From: Dehalococcoidia bacterium UBA2158
GTDB lineage: Bacteria; Chloroflexota; Dehalococcoidia; Lucifugimonadales; UBA3495
Assembly: GCA_002328185.1 (NCBI GenBank)
Contig: DCWQ01000011.1
Coordinates: 1-13,902 of the forward strand
Reading direction: 5' to 3'
DNA: 13,902 bases
The notes under the pieces were generated by a model. That model was not told the origin of the DNA and did no database searches. It was given only the letters and a program-made list of their open reading frames with translations. Shown piece by piece: positions 5,892-12,906 of the stretch (the stretch's first letter is position 1; each line of letters opens with the position of its first letter). The translations under genes and the position numbers were made by a program.

Positions 5892-6476
5892 CCGGCTACT
5901 ATTTTCATAGACTGCAACATGCTTCCTCCTGTTTGCGGATCGAGTCAACGCGAGCTGCTCTCGACAAGAAAAATTAATGCCGGCCTGTAAACCACGATTC
6001 AGCGGTTTACTCGTATATCGTAAAAACGCACGGCATATCATGCGGAAATTTAATATCAAATGCCTATTAATATCTCTATTGACGCACATAAGTTATCTGC
6101 TGTATATTCTGTAAATTAATTCGAAAAGGAGTAAAGATAGTTAAATTCATAGTATTATTCGAAATATAAGCCACAGATTTTAAAATGAACTTGCTAATGA
6201 TCTGTTAATAATTAATGCCTACCAATTAACGAAGATTGGTCATAGCACACAAAATATATACGCTATTTGGCGATTAGTTTTACGTTTCCGATATTTTCAC
6301 TTGGGCTTCTGGCGACGTCAGCTAACAAACCTGACCATCCCACATAAGACAGCAGCAGATTATAACCGTTCGACCAAAGATTCCTATCAATAGAACTAAG
6401 GATTATTAAGGCGGCAAGAGACCCGGCCGCCAGAATCTGCCATTTGCAAGAAAAAATGCTTTCGGGAGGTAGGTCC
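5892..6476. other. AT-rich intergenic region with an orphan promoter and ribosome site
   Basis: I see no convincing gene here. Base composition is clearly more AT-rich than either flank, mostly between 5990 and 6270. A plus-strand promoter-like pair TTGACG (6079-6084) and TATATT (6103-6108) has an 18-bp spacer. AAAGGAG (6124-6130) follows, but no start codon with an open frame comes after it. An inverted repeat ACCAAT (6221-6226) / ATTGGT (6235-6240) with an 8-bp spacer could be an operator for the binding-protein gene at 6477. The minus-strand frame 6263-6478 has a hydrophobic stretch but no independent support. Confidence 0.4.
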
Positions 6477-8276
6477 ATGTCGATTCGATGGTTGCGAATC
6501 CCAGAACGGTTCGCTTTGTTCCTCTGGCTTCTGTTTCTCGCGGTAATCCTTGCCTGCGGTTCCTCGGAGACCGCCACTCCGGGAGCCGCCACATCATCCA
6601 CGGGGCCTACTCCCAGGCCTAGGTCGACCTCAACCGCACCCGCACCCGCACCCGCACCAACCATGATGCCCACCAAAACGCCTGAGGCGGACCCCAAGCC
6701 AGCCGGGACACTCAACATCGGTCAAAAAGAATTAGGACCTTACCAGGGCCACCCTAAATTGTCCGGCAATCCCCAGATATTCTTGAATCAGGTAATCTCG
6801 GCGGAGAATCTCGTGATGCACTCGGCCGAATCCTCATCTGAATTTTTACCGATGCTGGCGGAAAGTTGGAGCCTGTCCGATGACAACCTCAGTTGGACCT
6901 TCAAACTTCGAAAGGGCATCCAGTTCCATCAAGGGTTCGGTGAGATGACCGCCGAAGATGTACTTTGGTCCTTCGACCAGATCATCGAGAGTGCCAAACA
7001 TCCGGGCAGCAGCGACGTGGCCCGCATGTGGCAGCACCCAGACGGCTCCCGGGAGACTCCAGACCCTTATACCATAGTGCTAAACACCGGAGTGCCCGCC
7101 ATCGATGTGCTGAACCGGATACGCAACCCGTGGGCCGGCAGCACTTGGGTGGCCAGCAAGAAGCAGTCGGATGAGTTGGGTGAAGAGGAGTCCAATAACA
7201 GGACCGCTCTCACCGGCCCGTGGGTATTCTCCGAGGCGGAGACCGCCCAATTCTGGAAGTTCCAGGCAGTGGACAGCCATTGGCGAAAGACTCCCTTCTT
7301 TAAAGAGTTGGTCCTCTGGGATATTCCCGAGGAATCAGCCAGAGTGGCTGGGTTCCAGACCGGTCAACTGGACACGTTTACGATGTCCTTCGACTCCATC
7401 CCCACGGTGGAAGCAGTGCCTGGAACTGAATTTATGAGCGTGCCGGGCGGCGGAGAATCCCACCTAGGTCTCTACGGTAGTAGCTACGTCGGTCTCGGGA
7501 CCGACGACCAACGACCCAATTTCAATCCGGACTTGCCCTGGATTTCCCCAACAGACGATGTCAATTCTCCGGAGTGGGAGCCGGCTCGGAAGGTGCGGCA
7601 AGCACTGGCCATCTCCATCGACCGGGAGGCAATCGTCAGTAACCTGTTGCGGGGATTCGGCAAACCGGGCGTGATGTGGGGATGGTTGGGCAACGAGGAC
7701 AAACTGGATCCGGACATGTCTTGGGAATTCGATCCGGAAAAGGCCAAACAGTTGCTTGACGAAGCGGGCTACACTGGTGATAAGCGGTTCACCCTAACCC
7801 TAACCCCTTCAATCAGAGGCGCACCTGGAGAGGTTGAGGCCTGTGAAGCTGTGTCCCAAATGTGGGCCGACATAGGTATTGACGTGAAACTGCAGAACCT
7901 TCCTTACAGCACCTTAAGGCCCACGTTGATCGCCCGTACCTACGAAGGTATCACCTGCCATGCCACCAGTCCACGCGTTGAACCTTTCTTGGGTTACACC
8001 AACTGGTGGAGCCATGCCGCCAACTGGTATGCGGGTGTCGAGCACCCCTGGCTTGAAGAGAACATGCCCAAAGCAACCACCCTCTTTGACGCCGATGAGC
8101 GCTGGGCCGCTCAGCAGGAGGTAGGCCGATTCCTGTTCGACAACGCGCTGGACATCGGCCTTTACGGCTTCGATGTTATTTGGCCACTCAGTTCGAATGT
8201 CGAGAGCTGGTTGGACCACATTCGGCTGGGAGACACCCGAAACATCAATGGAATGGAGTGGGCCAAGCCAAGGTAA
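6477..8276 (+). CDS. ABC transporter substrate-binding lipoprotein, family 5 (peptide/oligopeptide type)
   Basis: 599-aa lipoprotein. The signal peptide has a basic start (MSIRWLRIPERF), a hydrophobic core and lipobox ILAC. It is followed by a Ser/Thr/Pro/Ala linker of about 45 residues, including an APAPAPAP run encoded by four tandem CCGCAC hexamers (6634-6657). The rest is an SBP_bac_5 fold. Typical phrases are LAESWSLSDDNLSWTFKLRKGIQFHQG, broken in family style by the usual AEDVLWSFDQ, then VRQALAISIDREAIVSN and AKQLLDEAGYTGD. Such proteins capture peptides or other solutes outside the membrane for an ABC importer. No permease or ATPase gene is next to it, so its partners are encoded elsewhere and the ligand is unknown. 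The start ATG 6477 is chosen for GGGAGG at 6464-6469; the frame is open 11 codons further upstream. No clear terminator follows; only a weak CAGCGA/TCGCTG pair is seen at 8295-8329. Confidence 0.92.
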   Translation: MSIRWLRIPERFALFLWLLFLAVILACGSSETATPGAATSSTGPTPRPRSTSTAPAPAPAPTMMPTKTPEADPKPAGTLNIGQKELGPYQGHPKLSGNPQIFLNQVISAENLVMHSAESSSEFLPMLAESWSLSDDNLSWTFKLRKGIQFHQGFGEMTAEDVLWSFDQIIESAKHPGSSDVARMWQHPDGSRETPDPYTIVLNTGVPAIDVLNRIRNPWAGSTWVASKKQSDELGEEESNNRTALTGPWVFSEAETAQFWKFQAVDSHWRKTPFFKELVLWDIPEESARVAGFQTGQLDTFTMSFDSIPTVEAVPGTEFMSVPGGGESHLGLYGSSYVGLGTDDQRPNFNPDLPWISPTDDVNSPEWEPARKVRQALAISIDREAIVSNLLRGFGKPGVMWGWLGNEDKLDPDMSWEFDPEKAKQLLDEAGYTGDKRFTLTLTPSIRGAPGEVEACEAVSQMWADIGIDVKLQNLPYSTLRPTLIARTYEGITCHATSPRVEPFLGYTNWWSHAANWYAGVEHPWLEENMPKATTLFDADERWAAQQEVGRFLFDNALDIGLYGFDVIWPLSSNVESWLDHIRLGDTRNINGMEWAKPR

Positions 8277-8367
8277 AGAGCACCTCTAATAAATCAGCGA
8301 ACGAGTACTAACTCATAGATAGATCGCTGGGGTTGCCAGATGGTCGGCCAAAACGGCCGGACAGTAA

Positions 8368-8463
8368 TCAACGGAACGAGCAGCCCTAGCTGGCTTGGCA
8401 GAATACACGACTGAACCACTTCTTGTAAGAGAAGGTGATAGAGTCTGGAGTTACGTTCAATAA
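8368..8463 (+). pseudogene. 3' remnant of a paralogue of the 12907-13512 gene
   Basis: Reading to the TAA at 8461-8463, the last codons give AALAGLAEYTTEPLLVREGD then RVWSYVQ. The 12907-13512 protein ends AALSGMAEYMTEPPFVREGD then LVWSYVR. Over the last 66 coding bases I count 56 identities, and the similarity continues through the untranslated tail into the terminator at 8495. In-frame reading upstream stops at TAA 8365-8367, and the rest of the gene (about 170 codons) is absent. This is a deleted copy of a gene for a tandem ABM-like protein. Confidence 0.8.
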
Positions 8464-8494
8464 CCTCTTGTAGCAAGGACCGACAAGTATGCAG

Positions 8495-8524
8495 AGCCCC
8501 CTCGTTGGAGGGGGCTTTCTTGTT
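8495..8524 (+). terminator. C5/G5 hairpin terminator, copy 1
   Basis: AGCCCCCTC (8495-8503) / GAGGGGGCT (8508-8516) with a GTTG loop, then TTCTTGTTT. It is nearly identical to the terminators at 12787 and 13544 and is followed by the tag GACACTCCCCATCAGGAAGC (8529-8548). It now terminates only the remnant. Confidence 0.85.
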
Positions 8525-8554
8525 TCAGCGACACTCCCCATCAGGAAGCAACTA

Positions 8555-8584
8555 GGGGTGGGGTACTGGTGACGGTGGGGGTGT
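8555..8584 (+). repeat. G-rich 30-bp dispersed repeat, copy 1
   Basis: A 30-bp G-rich block centred on GGTACTGGTGACGGTGGGGG matches 26 of 30 positions of the block at 9225-9254, in the same orientation. It lies 25 bp beyond the 3' end of the minus-strand DinB-family gene. Confidence 0.7.
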
Positions 8585-8609
8585 GGTCCCAGAGTGATCC
8601 CTGATTTAT

Positions 8610-9149
8610 TCAGGCCCAACCGGCTCGTACCCGCCAGCCCATTCCTGTAAACATGCCTCGCAGATAGGAAATCTGCCCGGTATGCTGGGCTGAATCGCCT
8701 GCCATTCCCACCAGTGCTCTCCAGACCGGTCTTTCGTCGCCAAGGGCATATACCACAAGCTGGTCGAAGCATTCAGCAGAAATCATGGACAGGCGCCTCG
8801 TTGTGGCTTCGTGGGCATCGTCGAGGTAGCCCATCACCAGAGACCTTTCGGCCTGGAATGCGGCTACTTTCTCCGGGCTATCCCCTATACCGACGTCTTC
8901 AGCATCCATACCGAATCTATCAGCCCAACCATTGGATACCCATACTTGGTTCTCTCCACTGATGTTGCTGGTGATGACGTCTCTAGCTCTGCTCATATGC
9001 CATACCAACCAGGCGATAGGATTGGAGTCCATAGTTGGTTGGGAGAAAAATTGTTCGTCAGTTAATCCGTCACATGCTGCCTTAACTTGTGCATAGGCGG
9101 CTTCAGTCATCGTCAGGACAAATCTATTTAGGTCAACAGGGGCGTCCAT
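8610..9149 (-). CDS. DinB-family protein
   Basis: 179-aa cytoplasmic protein with the DinB/YfiT four-helix-bundle pattern. H51 and D57 lie in WHMSRARD, and D152 and H156 in GDSAQHTGQISYLRGM. These match the positions where the superfamily places its metal ligands, although the classic third His is replaced. Members include thiol-dependent transferases (bacillithiol, mycothiol) and many proteins of unknown activity; the substrate cannot be told here. GAGGAG lies 7 bp before ATG 9149. The gene ends in TGA, which supports the standard code. It is monocistronic on the minus strand, with G-rich repeats at both sides. Confidence 0.88.
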   Translation of the reverse strand: MDAPVDLNRFVLTMTEAAYAQVKAACDGLTDEQFFSQPTMDSNPIAWLVWHMSRARDVITSNISGENQVWVSNGWADRFGMDAEDVGIGDSPEKVAAFQAERSLVMGYLDDAHEATTRRLSMISAECFDQLVVYALGDERPVWRALVGMAGDSAQHTGQISYLRGMFTGMGWRVRAGWA

Positions 9150-9224
9150 ATCGCACTCCTCTGTAGGCTGGCCATGATGGCGATGAGTTTAGTCCTGTGG
9201 GCAATGCGAATCAAACAGTTGCCT

Positions 9225-9254
9225 GGGGCAGGGTATTGGTGACGGTGGGGGCGT
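9225..9254 (+). repeat. G-rich 30-bp dispersed repeat, copy 2
   Basis: A 30-bp block centred on GGTATTGGTGACGGTGGGGG matches copy 1 at 26 of 30 positions. It ends 2 bp before the stop codon of the minus-strand thermonuclease gene, so both copies sit immediately 3' of a minus-strand gene. Confidence 0.7.
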
Positions 9255-9256
9255 AC

Positions 9257-10057
9257 TTAACGTTCGCAGCCTATCCCGTCGCGATCGGCATCTAAACCAT
9301 GGGGGTCTGGTTTAAGCACCGGGAAATGAGCTTCTTCGATGGCGTCACAATCCAGGTCTGGAGGAAATGGAGGGACACATAACGTTAGGTAGGACGGCGA
9401 ACAATTAGCTCCTCCTTGCCGGGCACCGGAGACGGGTCTATCGACATGGGAAGGACTCGGTCCGCTGCATGCGCTCCATCTACCTATACCATCTGCTTGC
9501 GCCAAAGACTCTGCCGCTATTAATAAGGACTCGTATTTCACATCTGGTGGATAGGTGGACACCCGAGCGTAACCATTCTCAACCAATATCTGATTGACCA
9601 ACCCAACCTTTTCTATCCACACGTAACGTAAGAGCCGACCGTACCGGTCCTTATCTGTAGTGTCTTTCTCCAGTAGGACTTGCATTCCAGTAATCAGTTC
9701 CTCGTTGAATCGATAGGCTTCTGGTCCGAAACATTCGATAGGTTTGCTCGGGTGTTTGGTTTCTGGCGTGTCTATACCGATATACCTTACGGTCTGTAAA
9801 TTTCCGTTGAGATTAACTTCAACAGTGTCGCCATCTATGACCCTAGTTACTAGGGCGGGTTCCCTGGTGTCGGTCAAAGACGTATGCAACCGAGTGGGAT
9901 TATTTGGAATGATTTTCGTTTGCTGGACCGGCGCGGTGAATACAGTGGGCGGTGGAGGACTTTCAGTCGGCACTACGCCTTTGCAGGCGAAACTCAGGGA
10001 TAGTGTTAAAGCCAACAACGCGAGTAGAGACCGGACAGTGAGTGTTCTGCTTAGCAC
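9257..10057 (-). CDS. Thermonuclease-family lipoprotein with excalibur C-terminus
   Basis: 266-aa exported protein. The signal peptide (1-25) has a long Leu/Ala core and ends LSFAC, an imperfect lipobox, followed by a Pro-rich linker. The staphylococcal nuclease-like domain spans about 68-197, with VTRVIDGDTVEV, R91 and D96/E99 in VRYIGIDTPET, and R141 in DRYGRLLR. These correspond to the Arg35/Asp40/Glu43/Arg87 catalytic set of the family. The C-terminus (218-266) is excalibur-like and ends in DADRDGIGCER, a small Ca-binding-type motif with Cys. It probably degrades extracellular or periplasmic nucleic acid. The start is GTG at 10057 without a clear ribosome site. Confidence 0.9.
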   Translation of the reverse strand: MLSRTLTVRSLLALLALTLSLSFACKGVVPTESPPPPTVFTAPVQQTKIIPNNPTRLHTSLTDTREPALVTRVIDGDTVEVNLNGNLQTVRYIGIDTPETKHPSKPIECFGPEAYRFNEELITGMQVLLEKDTTDKDRYGRLLRYVWIEKVGLVNQILVENGYARVSTYPPDVKYESLLIAAESLAQADGIGRWSACSGPSPSHVDRPVSGARQGGANCSPSYLTLCVPPFPPDLDCDAIEEAHFPVLKPDPHGLDADRDGIGCER

Positions 10058-10097
10058 GCTATCTAGTCTACATCCGGCGAGAGTGACGAAGCGGTCT

Positions 10098-10177
10098 CTT
10101 GTTTAAGCGACACCCCCATCAAGGAACCATACCCGGACGGGGTACGTAGAGGGTATGGGTATTGGCAGGCGGAGCGT
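10098..10177 (+). repeat. Degenerate copy of the intergenic tag and G-rich repeat
   Basis: TCTTGTTTAAGCGACACCCC at 10097-10116 followed by CATCAAGGAACC resembles the tag after terminator copy 1 (8519-8548). GGGTATGGGTATTGGCAGGC within 10151-10170 is a weaker relative of the G-rich 30-mer. The hairpin that normally precedes the tag is absent. It is probably the trace of a lost gene cassette. Confidence 0.45.
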
Positions 10178-10188
10178 CAAGATATACA

Positions 10189-10224
10189 GGGTCACCGTTT
10201 TACGATGGCGGTGGCCCTTTTCTA
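10189..10224 (+). terminator. Rho-independent terminator
   Basis: GGGTCACCG (10189-10197) / CGGTGGCCC (10209-10217), nine pairs with one G-T, an 11-nt loop, then TTTTCT. No plus-strand gene remains upstream to be terminated. It lies just before the conserved promoter at 10233 and may insulate it. Confidence 0.7.
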
Positions 10225-10232
10225 TTGGTGAC

Positions 10233-10272
10233 TATTTGATGATTAAATGTCAGTGTAGTAGAGTCCCGCCAT
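10233..10272 (+). promoter_or_regulatory. Conserved 40-bp promoter block, copy 1
   Basis: Identical over 40 bp to 12372-12411. It contains TTGATG (-35, 10236-10241), a 17-bp spacer and TAGAGT (-10, 10259-10264), with a predicted start near 10271, about 24 nt before the ATG. It drives the frameshifted SnoaL-like gene. Confidence 0.7.
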
Positions 10273-10294
10273 TTTGTTAATCGGAGGGACTTAA

Positions 10295-10638
10295 ATGTCT
10301 TTAGGTACGGAATTTCTCCAGGCCCTCTCGACGGGCTTCTCAAGCAAGGACTCTAGTGGGTGCGAAAAATTCATCACTGACGATTTCGAGTTGATTACCA
10401 CATTCCGAACTATGTCTAGACAGGAGTTTTTGGACTGGGCAGCCTCTGGGGTAGTCCGACGACCATATCGGATATTGAACCAATCTACGAGAACGATGAA
10501 GTAGCAGTCTTTTACCACAACGTGGATACTCGTGACTTAGAAGGCAACGCTCGACCTGGCAAATTGATGTGTTGTGGGAGCAAGAGAGACGGTAAGTTTT
10601 ATGTTTGGAGAGTCGCCCGACAAGGGGATAAAACTTAG
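10295..10638 (+). pseudogene. SnoaL/NTF2-like protein gene, frameshifted
   Basis: The first frame (10295-10504) gives MSLGTEFLQALSTGFSSKDS and on to DWAASG, then drifts to a TAG. The -1 frame takes over near 10447-10452 and reads SDIEPIYENDEVAVFYHNVD on to WRVARQGDKT, ending at TAG 10636-10638. Restoring one G in the GGGG run (10448-10451) joins both into a protein of about 114 aa with the layout of a small alpha+beta cone (SnoaL/NTF2-like): helical N-terminus, FITDDFELIT, then paired strands. Such proteins are small-molecule isomerases, cyclases or ligand binders; no activity can be assigned. GGAGGGAC at 10283-10290 is the ribosome site. A sequencing or assembly error in the G run is possible. 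Confidence 0.72.
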
Positions 10639-10701
10639 GCAGTTAGCCTTAAAATTTGCGGTCTAACACGTTCTGTTGATTACACGAACGCCGATATTTG
10701 G

Positions 10702-11952
10702 CTAGGGCAAGCCCTGAAGCTCCAAAGCCTGCGCAACGCGTCCGACGGCTATGGAGAAGGCGGCGTCACGGTAGGTGATATTATCCCTCACCGTCATCGT
10801 TTGAACCTCACGGTAGGCCCGAATCATGATTTCTTCCAGCGCATTGTTCACCCTGTCCAGATTCCAGGGGAACCGCTGGATATTTTGTACCCACTCGAAA
10901 TAAGAAACGGTCACACCGCCGGCATTGACGAGCAGGTCTGGCAGGCAGGTGACACCCTGGTCATTTAATATCATTTCCCCGCCAGGTGTCACGGGGTTAT
11001 TAGCACCTTCAACTACCATACGAGCTCTTATCTTAGACGCGTTTCCGCTGTTGATAGCACCCCCCAGAGCGGCTGGCACCAAAAAGTCGCACTCCATCTC
11101 CAGAAGTTCATCGTTGGTAATGGCTTCGGCATCGTTGAAACCTAGCACTGAGCCCGTGTTTTCCACGTGAGTCTTAAGTTGGTCTAGGTCCAGACCTTGT
11201 ACGTTGTACACACCGCCATTGACATCGCTGACAGCAATCACGGTGCTGCCGATTTCACTGAGATACCAGGCCGTCCAGGAGCCCACGTTGCCAAACCCTT
11301 GGATCGCGCACTTCGAGTTTTCCATGGGGATTCCGAGGTCTTTGGCCGCTTCGTTGATTATTAAAGACACACCGCGCCCCGTGGCCTGCTCCCGACCCAC
11401 CGAGCCGCCCAACTCCAGTGGCTTTCCCGTAACCACGCCGGGGGAGTAGCCGTGCTCTTCGGCATAGGCGGACATCATCCAGGCCATGGTTTGCGAATTG
11501 GTGCCGACGTCCGGCGCTGGGATGTCGTCGTTCACACCGATAATCTGGCTGATAGAGCGGGTGAATCGTCGGGTGAGTGTTTGAAGCTCACGGGGGCTCA
11601 TCCCCTGGGGGTCGCATTGCACTCCACCTTTAGCCCCGCCGAAGGGTATTCCTACCAGGGCTGTTTTCCAAGTCATCAAGGAGGCCAGCGCACGAACCTC
11701 TTCTTCGTCTGCCTCCGGATGATAGCGTACGCCGCCTTTATACGGCCCTCGGCAATTGTTGTGTTGAACACGGTAGCCGATGAAGACTTCTAAGTCCCCG
11801 TTGTCCATCCGAACCGGAACTTCCACCCGCATCTCGCGGTCGGAGGTACAGATGAGGTCCCTAACTTCTTCCCGGATGACTAGGCGATCGCAGGCTTGGT
11901 CGAAGTAATAGGTCACTGCCTCGAATGGAGACATCTCTTTAAGGTTGGCCAT
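10702..11952 (-). CDS. gdhA: Glutamate dehydrogenase (Glu/Leu/Phe/Val dehydrogenase family)
   Basis: 416-aa cytoplasmic enzyme that interconverts glutamate with 2-oxoglutarate and ammonia using NAD(P). The substrate domain has GPYKGGVRYHP (69-79, K72), MTWKTAL (93-99) and the catalytic-lysine motif PFGGAKGGV (103-111, K108), followed by APDVGT (146-151, D148). The Rossmann domain starts near 214 with QGFGNVGSW (GxGxxG type), and the second strand ends VSDVNGG, an acidic residue that often goes with NAD preference. The length is normal for the hexameric class of about 420 residues. The start ATG 11952 has only a weak GGTGATT upstream. It faces the SnoaL-like gene tail to tail (63 bp between stops) with no clear terminator seen. 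Glutamate is the most likely substrate, but other branched members of the family cannot be excluded. Confidence 0.93.
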   Translation of the reverse strand: MANLKEMSPFEAVTYYFDQACDRLVIREEVRDLICTSDREMRVEVPVRMDNGDLEVFIGYRVQHNNCRGPYKGGVRYHPEADEEEVRALASLMTWKTALVGIPFGGAKGGVQCDPQGMSPRELQTLTRRFTRSISQIIGVNDDIPAPDVGTNSQTMAWMMSAYAEEHGYSPGVVTGKPLELGGSVGREQATGRGVSLIINEAAKDLGIPMENSKCAIQGFGNVGSWTAWYLSEIGSTVIAVSDVNGGVYNVQGLDLDQLKTHVENTGSVLGFNDAEAITNDELLEMECDFLVPAALGGAINSGNASKIRARMVVEGANNPVTPGGEMILNDQGVTCLPDLLVNAGGVTVSYFEWVQNIQRFPWNLDRVNNALEEIMIRAYREVQTMTVRDNITYRDAAFSIAVGRVAQALELQGLP

Positions 11953-12371
11953 TTAATCACCGGTTTCGATTTAAAGTTTCAGACCAAAGCTGTTGCCATT
12001 TGATCCATTGTAATTCTATATATTCGTTGTAACCCTGGTTCACTCGGAGATAAATTCAGTCAAATCATTCAAGAACGGCCGGTATAGTGCTTAACTCCGC
12101 CCCCACAGTACCCGAAGATGGTGTGTCTTCCTACTCCATCTCCCGATACCCTACTTTTGTTACCTTCTGGCATCAGTGTTTCCGGAATCGAAACATGGGT
12201 GCGGAAGTTAGCCGAGGTGGCCTAGTGGACGGGCGTATCTTCTGGGTGCGCCCCGTCGGTTCTTGGGTGCTGGAATCGGGCAACGTGGTGGCCCAAGAGT
12301 TGGCAGTATCGTTAGATAAACCCTTGGAATGGGCCGTCAGAGTGAAACAATGGCATCGTTCGATAGACAAT
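11953..12371. other. Intergenic region, no convincing gene
   Basis: It should hold the minus-strand promoter of the dehydrogenase; an AT-rich -10-like TATATA lies near 12018-12024. A plus-strand open frame (12087-12416; a GC-richer part starts at ATG 12195) reads like coding sequence for about 55 residues, including GGLVDGRIFWVRPVGSWVLE. It has no ribosome site and runs through the conserved promoter at 12372, so at most it is a remnant. Confidence 0.35.
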
Positions 12372-12411
12372 TATTTGATGATTAAATGTCAGTGTAGTAG
12401 AGTCCCGCCAT
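12372..12411 (+). promoter_or_regulatory. Conserved 40-bp promoter block, copy 2
   Basis: Identical to 10233-10272 over 40 bp. TTGATG (12375-12380), a 17-bp spacer and TAGAGT (12398-12403) form a sigma70-like promoter about 25 nt before the start of the transcript's ATG at 12435. The flanking sequence outside the block is not conserved. Confidence 0.7.
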
Positions 12412-12434
12412 CTTGATAAGATTTGGAGGATCAA

Positions 12435-12749
12435 ATGTTATTTCATATAACGGCTACACATGACAATTTGAGCTGCGGCGGAGTTCAGGCACGTAAATCA
12501 GGGATAGATATCTCTACTCCAGAGTATCAGGCAGAACAAACGCGATGGATGGAAGGTAATGACAAAGTGAAGGTTGTCGCGGCCTATATGAACCAACCGA
12601 GCCATCGGATATTTATTGTAGTCGAAGCTGAGAATTTCGACGATTTGAATACTTTCACAAACCGTTGGAAAGATAGCGGAAGTTGTGACGTACAACCGGT
12701 TGGAGATGGGATAGCAACGAGGCATGCCAAAGGAGTTTGGGGTAAGTAA
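12435..12749 (+). CDS. Small alpha/beta-barrel-like protein, possibly DUF3303-type
   Basis: 104-aa cytoplasmic protein that begins MLFHITATHDNLSCGG. The strand-helix order fits a dimeric alpha/beta barrel (ferredoxin-like) fold: strand LFHITATH, a helix around QAEQTRWMEG, strand VKVVAAYM, strand RIFIVVEAE, helix DDLNTFTNRW, and a final strand. The opening MLFH-T-TH resembles DUF3303 proteins, but this is from memory. No catalytic residues can be named. ATG 12435 is the start because GGAGG at 12425-12429 lies 5 bp upstream; the open frame reaches back to a TTG at 12423. The gene has its own promoter (12372) and terminator (12787). Confidence 0.75.
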   Translation: MLFHITATHDNLSCGGVQARKSGIDISTPEYQAEQTRWMEGNDKVKVVAAYMNQPSHRIFIVVEAENFDDLNTFTNRWKDSGSCDVQPVGDGIATRHAKGVWGK

Positions 12750-12786
12750 CAGAAACGTAGATTCCCGGCGTTTTCGGCCAAAGTTG

Positions 12787-12822
12787 AGAGAAGCCCCCTC
12801 GTTTGAGGGGGCTTCTCTTGTT
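12787..12822 (+). terminator. C5/G5 hairpin terminator, copy 2
   Basis: A 14-bp stem (12787-12800 with 12805-12818) around a GTTT loop, then TGTTT. The core AAGCCCCCTC/GAGGGGGCTT is the same as in the copies at 8495 and 13544. It ends the 12435-12749 gene. Confidence 0.9.
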
Positions 12823-12836
12823 TCAGACAAGTAGAT

Positions 12837-12865
12837 TAGACAACCTTTGCACTCATGACTAATAT
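12837..12865 (+). promoter_or_regulatory. Promoter of the tandem ABM-like gene
   Basis: TAGACA (12837-12842; 5 of 6 to TTGACA), a 17-bp spacer and TAATAT (12860-12865) lie about 40 bp before ATG 12907. This gene therefore has its own promoter, different from the 40-bp block upstream of the other two small genes. Confidence 0.5.
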
Positions 12866-12906
12866 AGCGTCCGAACCCACATATTTTTCAAGTCAGGAGG
12901 AATGCA

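Noticed and set aside
6263..6718. Minus-strand open frame with a hydrophobic stretch (LAAGSLAALIILSSI)
   Set aside because: Most of it is antisense to the signal peptide and linker of the binding-protein gene. The only non-overlapping part lacks a start and a ribosome site.
7788..7806. Telomere-like CCCTAA repeats
   Set aside because: They are only two to three units inside the binding-protein coding frame (TLTLTP), so this is coincidence.
12087..12416. 109-aa plus-strand ORF
   Set aside because: It has no ribosome site, no recognisable domain, and runs through the conserved promoter block.
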